Positions 49,490 through 56,734 of a stretch of DNA of 64,000 nucleotides are shown one piece after another (the stretch's first letter is position 1; each line of letters begins with the position of its first letter). Source of the DNA: Candidatus Accumulibacter necessarius (GTDB taxonomy: Bacteria > Pseudomonadota > Gammaproteobacteria > Burkholderiales > Rhodocyclaceae); assembly GCA_017302435.1 (NCBI GenBank), contig JAFLDL010000010.1:1-64000 (forward strand), in the 5' to 3' direction. The position numbers were made by a program, and so were the translations under genes. The notes beneath the pieces are model-generated. The model did not search any database. It worked only from the letters and a program-made list of their open reading frames with translations, and had not been told where the DNA came from.

Positions 49490-49559
49490 CCCCATCCTGC
49501 CAGCGCCTGGCGTGCGCACGGAAACCCGGCCAGCAACTGCTCAGCCGCTCGACCGGGCC
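49490..49559. repeat. Right copy of the 70-bp direct repeat (uninterrupted)
   Basis: This copy has CTGG where the left copy has the CTAG-flanked MITE, so it preserves the uninterrupted site. Its second half overlaps the last codons of trxC (about 49541-49559, W-A-R-S-S-G-stop on the minus strand). Confidence 0.8.
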
Positions 49560-49975
49560 CAGCGGACGATGCCTGCCACATCCATGGCGCCGGATTGCCG
49601 GGCGACCTCTCGCCCGCCGCGGAAGATCATCAGCGTCGGGATCGAGCGAATGCCAAAGCGCGCGGCGAGCGCCTGCTCGTCTTCGGTATTGATCTTGGCC
49701 AGGCGAAAATCCGGCTCGAGCTGCCGCGCGGCCTGAGCGAACGCCGGCGCCATCGCCCGACAGGGGCCACACCACGGTGCCCAGAAGTCGATCACGATCG
49801 GCACTTCCGAGCGCCCGACGTGCTGCTCGAAGCTGGCCCCAGTCAACACCACCGGTGCACCGTCAAAAAGCAGAGACTGGCAATGACCACAGCGTCCCTG
49901 CTCGGCGAGACGCACTTCGGGGACCCGGTTGGGGCGATGGCAATGCGGGCAAACCACTATTCTTGATGCACTCAT
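49541..49975 (-). CDS. trxC: Thioredoxin 2 (TrxC-type) with N-terminal zinc finger
   Basis: A 144-residue thioredoxin with two zinc-binding pairs (CPHC at about residues 10-13, CGHC at 30-33) ahead of a thioredoxin fold whose active site is DFWAPWCGPCRAMAPAFA. It reduces disulfides and, in E. coli, is induced by oxidative stress and redox-regulated through zinc. The ATG at 49975 is preferred to an upstream in-frame Met. The 3' end lies within the direct repeat that is also found beside dmeF. Confidence 0.94.
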   Translation of the reverse strand: MSASRIVVCPHCHRPNRVPEVRLAEQGRCGHCQSLLFDGAPVVLTGASFEQHVGRSEVPIVIDFWAPWCGPCRAMAPAFAQAARQLEPDFRLAKINTEDEQALAARFGIRSIPTLMIFRGGREVARQSGAMDVAGIVRWARSSG

Positions 49976-50091
49976 CCTGGCAACTCCAGACACCACAATC
50001 GGTGTCGGCTAGATGGTGACATCGCTACCGGTTTCAAGCCGGACGGCCGGCAACCCGGTTCGGCGCGACACCGCCATCGTCCCACCACCCC

Positions 50092-50577
50092 TCAGGCACC
50101 GATTCTGAGGCCTGTCTTCTTGAGGATCCGGGTGGAAAAAAGCACATCAAGCGCCCGGCAGTCAGAACCAATGATCGCGGCGATTTCCGCCACCTTGGCC
50201 ATCACCTCGGCGCGCGAACCGCCATGGACCATGGCAAACAGGTTGTACGGCCAGTCCGGAAGCCGGCGCGGCCGATGGTAGCAGTGGGTGACGAAAGCGA
50301 GCGCGCCCACCTGCCGGCCGAGTTCGTCGATGCGCTCGTCCGGCACATCCCAGACACTCATTCCGTTGGCCGTATAGCCGATCGCGTAGTGATTGGGTAC
50401 GGCGCCGATACGGCGGATGGCGCCGCTCTCGAGCATGCTCGCCAGACGGGCCATCACTTCCTCGGCTGGAATGCCGACCTGTTCGGCCAACTGGTGATAC
50501 GGACGAGGGACCAGCGGCAGGCCACCCTGGGTCGCCAGAACGAGGCGCCGGTCGACGGCGTCGAAGGTCCCGTTCAT
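50092..50577 (-). CDS. nirH: Siroheme decarboxylase-family protein NirH-like
   Basis: A 161-residue Lrp/AsnC-fold protein: HTH half (DRRLVLATQGGLPLVPRPYH, GAIRRIGAVPNHYAIGY), then the AsnC-like ligand half ending ALDVLFSTRILKKTGLRI. It belongs to the NirD/L/G/H set that removes carboxyl groups from siroheme to give 12,18-didecarboxysiroheme on the way to heme d1. In this genome DNA-binding is unlikely. It overlaps nirG by 4 bases (ATGA). Assignment as H rather than G is by order and the C-terminus. Confidence 0.85.
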   Translation of the reverse strand: MNGTFDAVDRRLVLATQGGLPLVPRPYHQLAEQVGIPAEEVMARLASMLESGAIRRIGAVPNHYAIGYTANGMSVWDVPDERIDELGRQVGALAFVTHCYHRPRRLPDWPYNLFAMVHGGSRAEVMAKVAEIAAIIGSDCRALDVLFSTRILKKTGLRIGA

Positions 50578-51053
50578 GCCCGCACCACCAGCTTCATCTC
50601 GACAAAGTACTCCTGAAGTTTCGGGAAGGGAAAAACCGGCAGGCCACTCGCCGCTTCGATCCGGCGGATCGCGGCGTCGATGCCGGCCGCACTCTCGGTG
50701 GCCAGCACGAACCACATGTTGAACCCGCCGCCATGCTCGCTTTCGCGGCGGTAGTTGTGGGCGACTTCGGGCAGGGCGTTAACGATTTCGAGCACCCGCT
50801 GCCAATCGCCTTCCGGGACACGCAGCGCCGCCAGCACAAAGGCGCCGCCCATCCGCTCGACCTGAAACATCGGTCCGAAGCGGGTCAGCAGCCGCGCGTC
50901 GAGCATCCGCTGCAGACGCTCGAGCAATTCCGCCTCGCTCATCCCGAGCCCAGCGGCGACCTGGGCATAAGGCCGTTCGCAAATCGGAAAACCACCCTGC
51001 AGACCATCGATGATCGCGCGGTCGAGCGCGTCAATCGGCGTCGGCTCACGCAT
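50574..51053 (-). CDS. nirG: Siroheme decarboxylase-family protein NirG-like
   Basis: A 159-residue AsnC-fold paralogue: DRAIIDGLQGGFPICERPYA, LTRFGPMFQVERMGGAFVLA, NALPEVAHNYRRESEHGGGF and NMWFVLATE with conserved His/Tyr in AHNYRR, equivalent to the residues implicated in siroheme binding in NirDL. It ends in FPFPKLQEYFVEMKLVV. It overlaps nirDL by 8 bases and nirH by 4, so all three act and are translated together. Confidence 0.87.
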   Translation of the reverse strand: MREPTPIDALDRAIIDGLQGGFPICERPYAQVAAGLGMSEAELLERLQRMLDARLLTRFGPMFQVERMGGAFVLAALRVPEGDWQRVLEIVNALPEVAHNYRRESEHGGGFNMWFVLATESAAGIDAAIRRIEAASGLPVFPFPKLQEYFVEMKLVVRA

Positions 51054-52035
51054 AACGTGCGCCGCCCTGCTTGAAGCGCGTCAGCGAGAACAGGGTATCG
51101 CAAGCGTAATCGGTGAGCTGCAGCTGCGCCCGCAGTTCGGCGATCCTGGCCTCGACATGGGCCCGGGCCTGGCCGTGAATCATGCAGAACAGGTTGTAGC
51201 GCCATGCTGGCGGCACACGCGGGCGCTGGTAGCACAACGTCACGCCGGCGGCACGTGCCAGCCGCTCGCCGACTTCGTCGACGCCGGCATCGGGAACGTC
51301 GTGTACCAGCATCGCGTTGGCCCTATAGCCGAGCTCGTGGTGCCTGACGATCACCCCAAAGCGCTTGATGATGCCCTCGGCACACCAGCGGCGAATGCGT
51401 TCGATGACCTCGCCCTCATCACAGCGGAGACGGCTGGCAAGCACCGAAAACGGACGGATGAACAGCGGCAGCCCCTCCTGCAGGACCATGACCAGGCGAC
51501 GCCCGTCCTCGTCGAGTTGCGTCGGCGGTACGAAAGCGTGGCTGTGCGCACCAGCGCCAGTGCTCGGCCGCTCGTCCTTGCCATCGAGCGAAAAACCGAG
51601 ATCGATGTGGTATTCGTGCAGCAGCGGCAGCCGGAGCATCGGCCAGCCCGCGGCCTCTTCAATGGCCGCGAGGGCGGCCTGCAAACGCCCTTCCGATCCG
51701 GCCGTGACAACAAACCAGAGGTTGTAGCGGTGCTCGCGCTCGTAATTGTGGTTGACTTCGGGAAAGCGATTGACCACCTCGGCGATCGCAGCAAGCTTCG
51801 CCGGTGGCACCGCCATCGCTGCCAGCGTGCTGGCGCCGATTCGCTTGGGCGCGAAGACCGCGCCGACGCGCGCGATCTTGCCTTCGCGGCGCAGCGCCTC
51901 AAGCCCCTGCAGGACAGCGCCCTCGGCCACCCCCAGGCGGGACGCCAGTTCGGCAAAGGGCGCCGAACAGAGCGGAAAGTCGCGCTGAAATTCGTTCAGC
52001 AGGCGGAAATCGAGCTCCCCTTCCGGCCTTTCCAT
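51046..52035 (-). CDS. nirDL: Fused siroheme decarboxylase NirDL
   Basis: A 329-residue protein of two AsnC-like halves: NirD-like (residues 1-150; NRFPEVNHNYEREHRYNLWF) and NirL-like (about 170-329; AGVTLCYQRPRVPPAWRYNL). In Pseudomonas these are separate; the fusion is known from Hydrogenobacter and several Betaproteobacteria. It catalyses siroheme decarboxylation for heme d1. The start ATG overlaps the nirF TGA by one base (TGATG); the in-frame TTG at 52038 is not used. The linker DGKDERPSTGAGAHSHA is short and flexible. Confidence 0.9.
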   Translation of the reverse strand: MERPEGELDFRLLNEFQRDFPLCSAPFAELASRLGVAEGAVLQGLEALRREGKIARVGAVFAPKRIGASTLAAMAVPPAKLAAIAEVVNRFPEVNHNYEREHRYNLWFVVTAGSEGRLQAALAAIEEAAGWPMLRLPLLHEYHIDLGFSLDGKDERPSTGAGAHSHAFVPPTQLDEDGRRLVMVLQEGLPLFIRPFSVLASRLRCDEGEVIERIRRWCAEGIIKRFGVIVRHHELGYRANAMLVHDVPDAGVDEVGERLARAAGVTLCYQRPRVPPAWRYNLFCMIHGQARAHVEARIAELRAQLQLTDYACDTLFSLTRFKQGGARYA

Positions 52036-53198
52036 CAAAACCCCGTCCGGTTTCCGCGGCTGGTGAAGAAGATGCCGCTCGGTGCCTGCGCGGGAAACTC
52101 GCCGATTTTCTCGAAAGTCGCCGTGTCGTAGATCACGACCCGGTTGTCGTCGCGCGCGGAAAGCCAGACTGCTTCGCCGCGCGGCGTGAATTCCATGTGC
52201 AGGATCGCCTTGCCCGGCTGCAGAGTCTTGACCACCTGGCCGCTGAGGGTGTCGATCACCTCGACCCAGCCGTTATCCGGAAACGCGTAATTGACCCACA
52301 CCTGCCGGCCGTCCGGTCGCGCCATGACGAACACCGGCTGACCCTTCACCTTGATGCGCGCCACTTCCTGCCAACTGCCGCCGGCAACGACCAGCACCTC
52401 GTGCCGACCAATCGCCGGCAGATAGGCATTCCCCTGCGCCACCGCCCAGCCGCGCAGGTGCGGCATCTTGAAAACCGGCAGCTTCTCCTCGCCCCGCCCA
52501 TAGTTCTGCAGGATGCGGCGACTGCCCTGCTCTGGCTGCCAGGTGTCGAGCAGGGCAACGCCATCCTCGCCGAAGAGCCCGGCCAGGTAGTAGCGACCGT
52601 CCGGCGTCACCAGCCCGTCGTAGGGCTGTTGCCCCGCCGGATAGCGCTGCGTCTGTGGACGTCTGGGGTCGGAGAAGTCGCTCACCCAGATCTCGCCGCC
52701 ATCAAAGAGCGCATAGGCAAAGCGATTACCCGACAAATCCGCCAGACCGACGACTTTTGATAGGCTGCCTGGGGCGTACTCCGCCGGCACTTCCGAGAGC
52801 AGTTCAAGCGTTTCGGCATCGAAGGCCTTGATGCCGCCCGGCGTGTAGTTCTGTGCGACGACGATTCGCCCATCCTGCGAGATCGCACCGCCGATCGCAT
52901 TGCCCGACTGCAGTACGCGCTTGACCACCCGCGCCTCGAGCAGGTCGACCTTGGTCAGCCCGCCGTCGCGGCCGAAGACGTAGGCGTAGCGGCCATCGCG
53001 CGAGTAGACCACGGAGGCATGCGACAGGTCACCGAAGCCGGCGATACGCGCATAGGGTTGGCGCCGACTGGTGTCGACCAGGGTCACCTGGCCGCTGGCA
53101 CGCTCGATGACCAGTCCGAGGTCACCGGTACCGCGCAGGTTTGGCGAGGCGCAGGCAGCCAGCAGAACGGTCACCAGCAGCGTCAATAGTCTAGTCAT
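52035..53198 (-). CDS. nirF: NirF, heme d1 biosynthesis lipoprotein
   Basis: A 387-residue beta-propeller protein with a lipoprotein signal (TLLVTVLLAACAS, lipobox AAC). Propeller blades are seen in GLVIERASGQVTLVDTSRRQ, DGRYAYVFGRDGGLTKVDLL, FRYAL-type AYALFDGGEIWVSDF and EFTPRGEAVWLSARDDN. NirF acts late in heme d1 synthesis, likely as a dehydrogenase or carrier for cytochrome cd1. The ATG at 53198 is preferred to GTG 53207. Downstream genes overlap by one base or more. No nirS, nirJ, nirE or nirN is seen in the window. Confidence 0.93.
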   Translation of the reverse strand: MTRLLTLLVTVLLAACASPNLRGTGDLGLVIERASGQVTLVDTSRRQPYARIAGFGDLSHASVVYSRDGRYAYVFGRDGGLTKVDLLEARVVKRVLQSGNAIGGAISQDGRIVVAQNYTPGGIKAFDAETLELLSEVPAEYAPGSLSKVVGLADLSGNRFAYALFDGGEIWVSDFSDPRRPQTQRYPAGQQPYDGLVTPDGRYYLAGLFGEDGVALLDTWQPEQGSRRILQNYGRGEEKLPVFKMPHLRGWAVAQGNAYLPAIGRHEVLVVAGGSWQEVARIKVKGQPVFVMARPDGRQVWVNYAFPDNGWVEVIDTLSGQVVKTLQPGKAILHMEFTPRGEAVWLSARDDNRVVIYDTATFEKIGEFPAQAPSGIFFTSRGNRTGF

Positions 53199-53300
53199 GG
53201 GCGTCACTCAAACAGCGCCGTTGGCGCAAATGCGATCGGTACAGGCCGTGCCGGCGCGCCTTTGCAGTTCCAGCACAGGTGCCACCAGCGCAAGTCCTGC

Positions 53301-54032
53301 CTACTTCCGGTTCGCTGGCCCCCTGGCCTTGCACAGGCTGCCCGGCATCACCAGGCTGGACTGGTAGGCCGAGATGGCGACCAGTTGGTCGTTGCTGTAC
53401 TTGCTGATGATCCTGACCATGTCCGGGTTGGCATTGCGTCGCCGACCGTCGCGGATTTCGGTCATTTGCCGCAGCAGGTACCGGTAGTGCTGGCCAGCGA
53501 TCACCGGGTAGAACTTTTCCTTGACCCCCTCACCACTGGCCCCGTGGCAATCCCTGCACTCCTTTTCGTAGAGCGCTCTGCCGATTGCCACCTGTCTGTC
53601 GGCATCCTTGCCCTCGTACCTGCCGTGTTCCAGCGGGATACAAAGCTGCTCGATGTAAGCGGCGACGTCGGCCAGTTCCTGCGGGTCGGTCAAGGTCGCG
53701 GCGAACGGGTACATCGTCGGGTTGTCGCGCAGACCGGCGCGAATGTCCGCCATCTGCTTGAGAAGCACGGTGGTATGCTGACCGGCCAGCTGTGGAAAGC
53801 TGCCGTCCGGGCGGCCGGCACCCGACTGGAGGTGGCAGCCGACGCACACCCCGTAGGCTTCCTCACCGCGCTTCCTGTCGCCCTTGAGCTTCAGCGCCTC
53901 GAGCTTCTCCCCCGCCGGCATGTTCCATCGGTAATCCCTGCCTTCGATACCCTGAGCCTGGGATGCTGGCGGCCCGGCCCGGGCAGCGACCGCGGCGACC
54001 ATTGCCAGAGAAACCGCCAGAATGAGTTTCAT
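53301..54032 (-). CDS. Exported diheme cytochrome c (c4-like)
   Basis: A 243-residue periplasmic protein with signal peptide (MKLILAVSLAMVAAVAARA) and two CxxCH heme sites, CVGCH (about residue 64) and CRDCH (about 158), each with a distal Met candidate (FPQLAGQ..MADIR and FYPVIAGQ..MTEIR). The QLAGQH / VIAGQH repeats mark the c4-type two-domain fold. It probably delivers electrons to the nitrite reductase made with the cofactor from the downstream nir genes, though NirC is another label. It is first in the operon behind an FNR/Dnr-type promoter. Confidence 0.88.
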   Translation of the reverse strand: MKLILAVSLAMVAAVAARAGPPASQAQGIEGRDYRWNMPAGEKLEALKLKGDRKRGEEAYGVCVGCHLQSGAGRPDGSFPQLAGQHTTVLLKQMADIRAGLRDNPTMYPFAATLTDPQELADVAAYIEQLCIPLEHGRYEGKDADRQVAIGRALYEKECRDCHGASGEGVKEKFYPVIAGQHYRYLLRQMTEIRDGRRRNANPDMVRIISKYSNDQLVAISAYQSSLVMPGSLCKARGPANRK

Positions 54033-54070
54033 CGCCGCCAACTCGGTACTCCATGTGAATCAATACCATC

Positions 54071-54112
54071 AATCTAGCAATGGGCTGACTGCGTGGCGTT
54101 GATAATTGTCAA
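54071..54112 (-). promoter_or_regulatory. Class II FNR/Dnr-type promoter of the cytochrome c-nirFDLGH operon
   Basis: TTGACAATTATCAA on the minus strand (54112-54099) matches the FNR/Dnr box TTGAT-N4-ATCAA with one mismatch. Exactly 22 bases separate it from TAGATT (54076-54071), a 4-of-6 -10. This is the geometry of a class II site centred at -41.5. Start near 54064. It predicts anaerobic or NO-dependent induction. Confidence 0.8.
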
Positions 54113-54310
54113 GTCGCGCCACAGTAGACCCAAAGCGCCGATCCCTGGGCAGTCCACACCTTGCCGCCAGTCGATCGCCAGACGGCCCGGCGCCGCTGCG
54201 GCAATATGCCGCACGCCCTGGGAACATGCACTGGCCGATAATCCGACAGCCCATCACCAGGCGATAATGCAGGCCCCGAACAGCGGTCGGCCGATCCTCA
54301 CCCCCAGACA

Positions 54311-54778
54311 ATGACCAAGAACCTGCTCCTCGACGCCACCATTCTGCTCGGACTGGCCAGCCTCGGCGTCGTCGGCTACAAGCTGGCACCGCTGCTCAAT
54401 CCGAAGACCGATGTCGCGCTGCCGCTGTCGAGTTGCAACCTGAATCAGCAGGCTTGCGTGGCGACGCTGCCCGATGGGGGTCAGGTCGGGTTCTCGATCG
54501 AACCACGGCCGATTCCGGTGCTCAAGACGCTGGAGTTACAGGCCAGTTTCAGTGGCAGCAACGTGCGAAAAGTCGAGGTCGATTTCGCCGGCACTGAAAT
54601 GAGGATGGGCTACAACCGGTCGCCACTCGAAAGACAGAGCGGCAGCGACAACCGCTTCGCTGGGCAGGCCAGCCTGCCGGTGTGCATTACCGGTGGCATG
54701 GAGTGGGAAGTCACCGTGCTTGTCGATACCGGCAAGGCCCTCGTCGCGGTTCCTTTCCGCTTCGTCACTGGCAACTGA
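54311..54778 (+). CDS. Membrane-anchored protein of unknown function preceding SCO gene
   Basis: A 155-residue protein with an N-terminal anchor (LLLDATILLGLASLGVVGYK) and an extracytoplasmic beta-rich domain. Cys44 and Cys50 (SSCNLNQQACVATL) and a late VCITGGMEWEVTVLV are notable. It resembles small proteins encoded beside SCO genes. I do not recognise a named family; copper or thiol chemistry for cytochrome oxidase assembly is a guess from context. It precedes the SCO gene by 16 bases. The divergent FNR-type site lies about 200 bases upstream. Confidence 0.75.
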   Translation: MTKNLLLDATILLGLASLGVVGYKLAPLLNPKTDVALPLSSCNLNQQACVATLPDGGQVGFSIEPRPIPVLKTLELQASFSGSNVRKVEVDFAGTEMRMGYNRSPLERQSGSDNRFAGQASLPVCITGGMEWEVTVLVDTGKALVAVPFRFVTGN

Positions 54779-54794
54779 CCCCGGCAGAACGTCC

Positions 54795-55427
54795 ATGAGA
54801 ACCCGAGGCCTCCTGATGGTACTGATCGTCGTGCTGAGCGGCGTTCTGCTTTACCTCGCCGCCTTCTGGGAACCGGTTTCGCCCAGAGCGATCTCCCGAA
54901 TCGAACCACACAGCCAGCTGCAGCAGTCCGCAAGCCCGCCAGGTGGCGATTTCGCCCTGCAGGGGCCGCACGGACCGGTGGCCCTCAAGGATTATCGCGG
55001 CAAAGTGGTGTTGATCTACTTTGGCTACACCTACTGCCCGGATGTCTGTCCCACTTCGCTGTCGGTGCTGGCGCAAGCCCTTTCGGAACTCGAAGCGGGC
55101 GAACGCCAGCGCGTCCAGGCGATCTTCGTCTCGCTCGACCCGGAGCGCGATACGCCCGCCCGTCTCAAGGACTACGCCCCCTTCTTTCACCCAGGCCTGA
55201 TCGGCCTGACCGGCACGTCGCAGCAGATCGCCACGGTCGCCCGGCAGTATGGCGCGAAGTATCAGAAACAGCCACCGAATGCCGACGGGCAATACGCCGT
55301 AGACCACTCTTCGGTCACCTACGTCGTTGATGCGCAGGGAAGACTCGCAGCGGCGCTGCCCCATGGACAACTGCCAGCGCAAATCGTCGCCTCCATCCGC
55401 CAGCAACTGGCTTCGGCGGCCCCCTGA
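54795..55427 (+). CDS. SCO1/SenC-type copper chaperone
   Basis: A 210-residue thioredoxin-fold protein with an N-terminal anchor (LLMVLIVVLSGVLLYLAAFW). The Cu ligands are complete: GYTYCPDVCPTSL (CxxxC, about residues 80-84) and a His in VDHSSVTYVVD. It delivers copper to the Cu-A or Cu-B centre of heme-copper oxidases or reduces their cysteines. Neighbours are a nir cluster and an uncharacterised membrane protein, not an oxidase. The ATG at 54795 has no overlap with the upstream gene. Confidence 0.92.
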   Translation: MRTRGLLMVLIVVLSGVLLYLAAFWEPVSPRAISRIEPHSQLQQSASPPGGDFALQGPHGPVALKDYRGKVVLIYFGYTYCPDVCPTSLSVLAQALSELEAGERQRVQAIFVSLDPERDTPARLKDYAPFFHPGLIGLTGTSQQIATVARQYGAKYQKQPPNADGQYAVDHSSVTYVVDAQGRLAAALPHGQLPAQIVASIRQQLASAAP

Positions 55428-55589
55428 GCGAAAATCGAGCCACTGCTTCACCCTGATCGCCAGGAGATGACCTGTGTGCGCTGCCGTACCGACGGGACCT
55501 TCGCTCGCGTCCATGCTGGTCGTTGCGCCGGCCAGAAGCTTGGCATGACGCTCCGGGCAATCGCCCCAATCGACCATCAGGAGAGAACC

Positions 55590-55766
55590 GTGAACAAAGA
55601 TCAAGTCAAGGGCCGCCTAAAGCAGGCAGAAGGCAAAGTGAAGGAAGTCGCCGGCAAGCTGACCGGCAACAAGACGCTGGAACAGAAAGGAAAAGTCAAG
55701 AACGCCGCTGGCGACGTGCAAGCGGACTATGGTGATCTCAAGAATGACGTTGCGAAGAGCCTGTAG
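55590..55766 (+). CDS. CsbD-family stress protein
   Basis: A 58-residue hydrophilic protein starting at GTG (AGGAGA 6 bases upstream). KDQVKGRLKQAEGKVKEVAG KLTGNKTLEQKGKVKNAAGD (read in two parts) is the CsbD repeat. Family members are abundant under general stress but have no known activity. It is followed by a PRC-barrel gene and a tiny membrane peptide gene, a set seen in stress or biofilm islands. The longer in-frame extension upstream is not conserved in style. Confidence 0.85.
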   Translation: MNKDQVKGRLKQAEGKVKEVAGKLTGNKTLEQKGKVKNAAGDVQADYGDLKNDVAKSL

Positions 55767-55882
55767 GTCGCCGCAGCAGTCCCCTGACTGGCGCCGCAAG
55801 GGCCCGCGCTTGCCGGGCGGGCCGTCGGTCGGCAAGTACCAAGGTGTTCCTGAGTGTTTCTCAGGCACTGTCCTGACCGGAA

Positions 55883-56284
55883 GTGAACGTGGATATCCCG
55901 CCGATCGGTGAAAGCGAAATCGATGGTCCCGCATCGACAGTCATGTGGGCAAGCACCCTCTTCGACTACACGGTCTACAGCCACGAAGGCGAAAAGTTGG
56001 GTGACGTCAAGGACTTCATGCTGGACGTGCGCAGTGGCAAGGTGCTGTACGCGCTGTTGTCCTTCGGGGCCATCGTCGGCATGGGCGAGAAGGTTTTCCC
56101 GGTACCGTGGGATGCCTTGACCGTCGACACAGAACATGAGCGCATCGTACTCAACATCGCCAAAGCTGGCCTTCAGGACGCACCGGGGTTCCACAAGAAC
56201 AGTTCGCCCAACATTGCCGATCCATCCTGGGTGAGAGAGATCCATGTGTATTACGGAGTCAGACATCACAATGTGCAGGGGTAA
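55883..56284 (+). CDS. PRC-barrel domain protein
   Basis: A 133-residue protein beginning at GTG 55883. SHEGEKLGDVKDFMLDVRSG and KVFPVPWDALTVDTEHERIV are PRC-barrel landmarks; the ending DPSWVREIHVYYGVRHHNVQ is longer than the domain. Stand-alone PRC-barrel proteins are linked to cation or RNA binding, without defined function. It shares the stress-protein neighbourhood with the CsbD gene. A GGAA segment precedes the start; an ATG at residue 21 (56 nucleotides in) is an alternative. Confidence 0.8.
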   Translation: MNVDIPPIGESEIDGPASTVMWASTLFDYTVYSHEGEKLGDVKDFMLDVRSGKVLYALLSFGAIVGMGEKVFPVPWDALTVDTEHERIVLNIAKAGLQDAPGFHKNSSPNIADPSWVREIHVYYGVRHHNVQG

Positions 56285-56466
56285 TTTGCAGCATCAGTCG
56301 AGCAGGGATTCGCCATCGCCCATTCGCCCGCTGCAGGTGGCGAGGGCGCTTGTGTGTGCCCGCGTACAGAGTGCCTGCTTTGCGACAGGTACAGTTGACC
56401 TCGTGATTCGCCAATCGCTGCTTCTTGAGGGCGACTGGCTCACTTAACCGACACAAAGGTAACCTC

Positions 56467-56541
56467 ATGAACAGCATCGTCTATATCGTCGGCTTGATCG
56501 TCATCATTCTCGTGATCTTGTCGTTTTTCGGGCTTCGCTAA
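56467..56541 (+). CDS. 24-residue single-helix membrane peptide
   Basis: ATG 56467 to TAA 56541 encodes a peptide of the type MNSIVYIVGLIVIILVILSF-FGLR. It is one hydrophobic helix with Arg at the end. AAAGG lies 7 bases before the ATG. Very similar short peptides occur next to CsbD/PRC-barrel genes in many Proteobacteria, so this is a real gene rather than a chance frame. A strong hairpin (56550-56579) follows at once. Function unknown; possibly a membrane-stress or toxin-like peptide. Confidence 0.72.
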   Translation: MNSIVYIVGLIVIILVILSFFGLR

Positions 56542-56549
56542 AGCGTCGA

Positions 56550-56579
56550 GAGCCGCCGGGGAAGCTTCCCCGGCGGCTC
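56550..56579 (+). terminator. Perfect 30-base palindromic hairpin after the small membrane peptide gene
   Basis: The 15-base half GAGCCGCCGGGGAAG is fully complementary to the following half (CTTCCCCGGCGGCTC). The stem is extremely stable. Only CTCTTCC follows, so the U-run is poor. It likely ends the CsbD-PRC-peptide transcripts. Confidence 0.7.
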
Positions 56580-56734
56580 CTCTTCCCGACACGCGTCAGC
56601 CTGTTCTCGTGCACGCGAGGGCGACGGCCGTCAAGACCCTTGCCTGCCATGTCCGCAGTAGCAACGCGCGAGGCTGGAGAGGAGACGAACGGCAGAACGT
56701 CGGAACGGCGAGTGGATCCTCGTGCGCAACGGCG

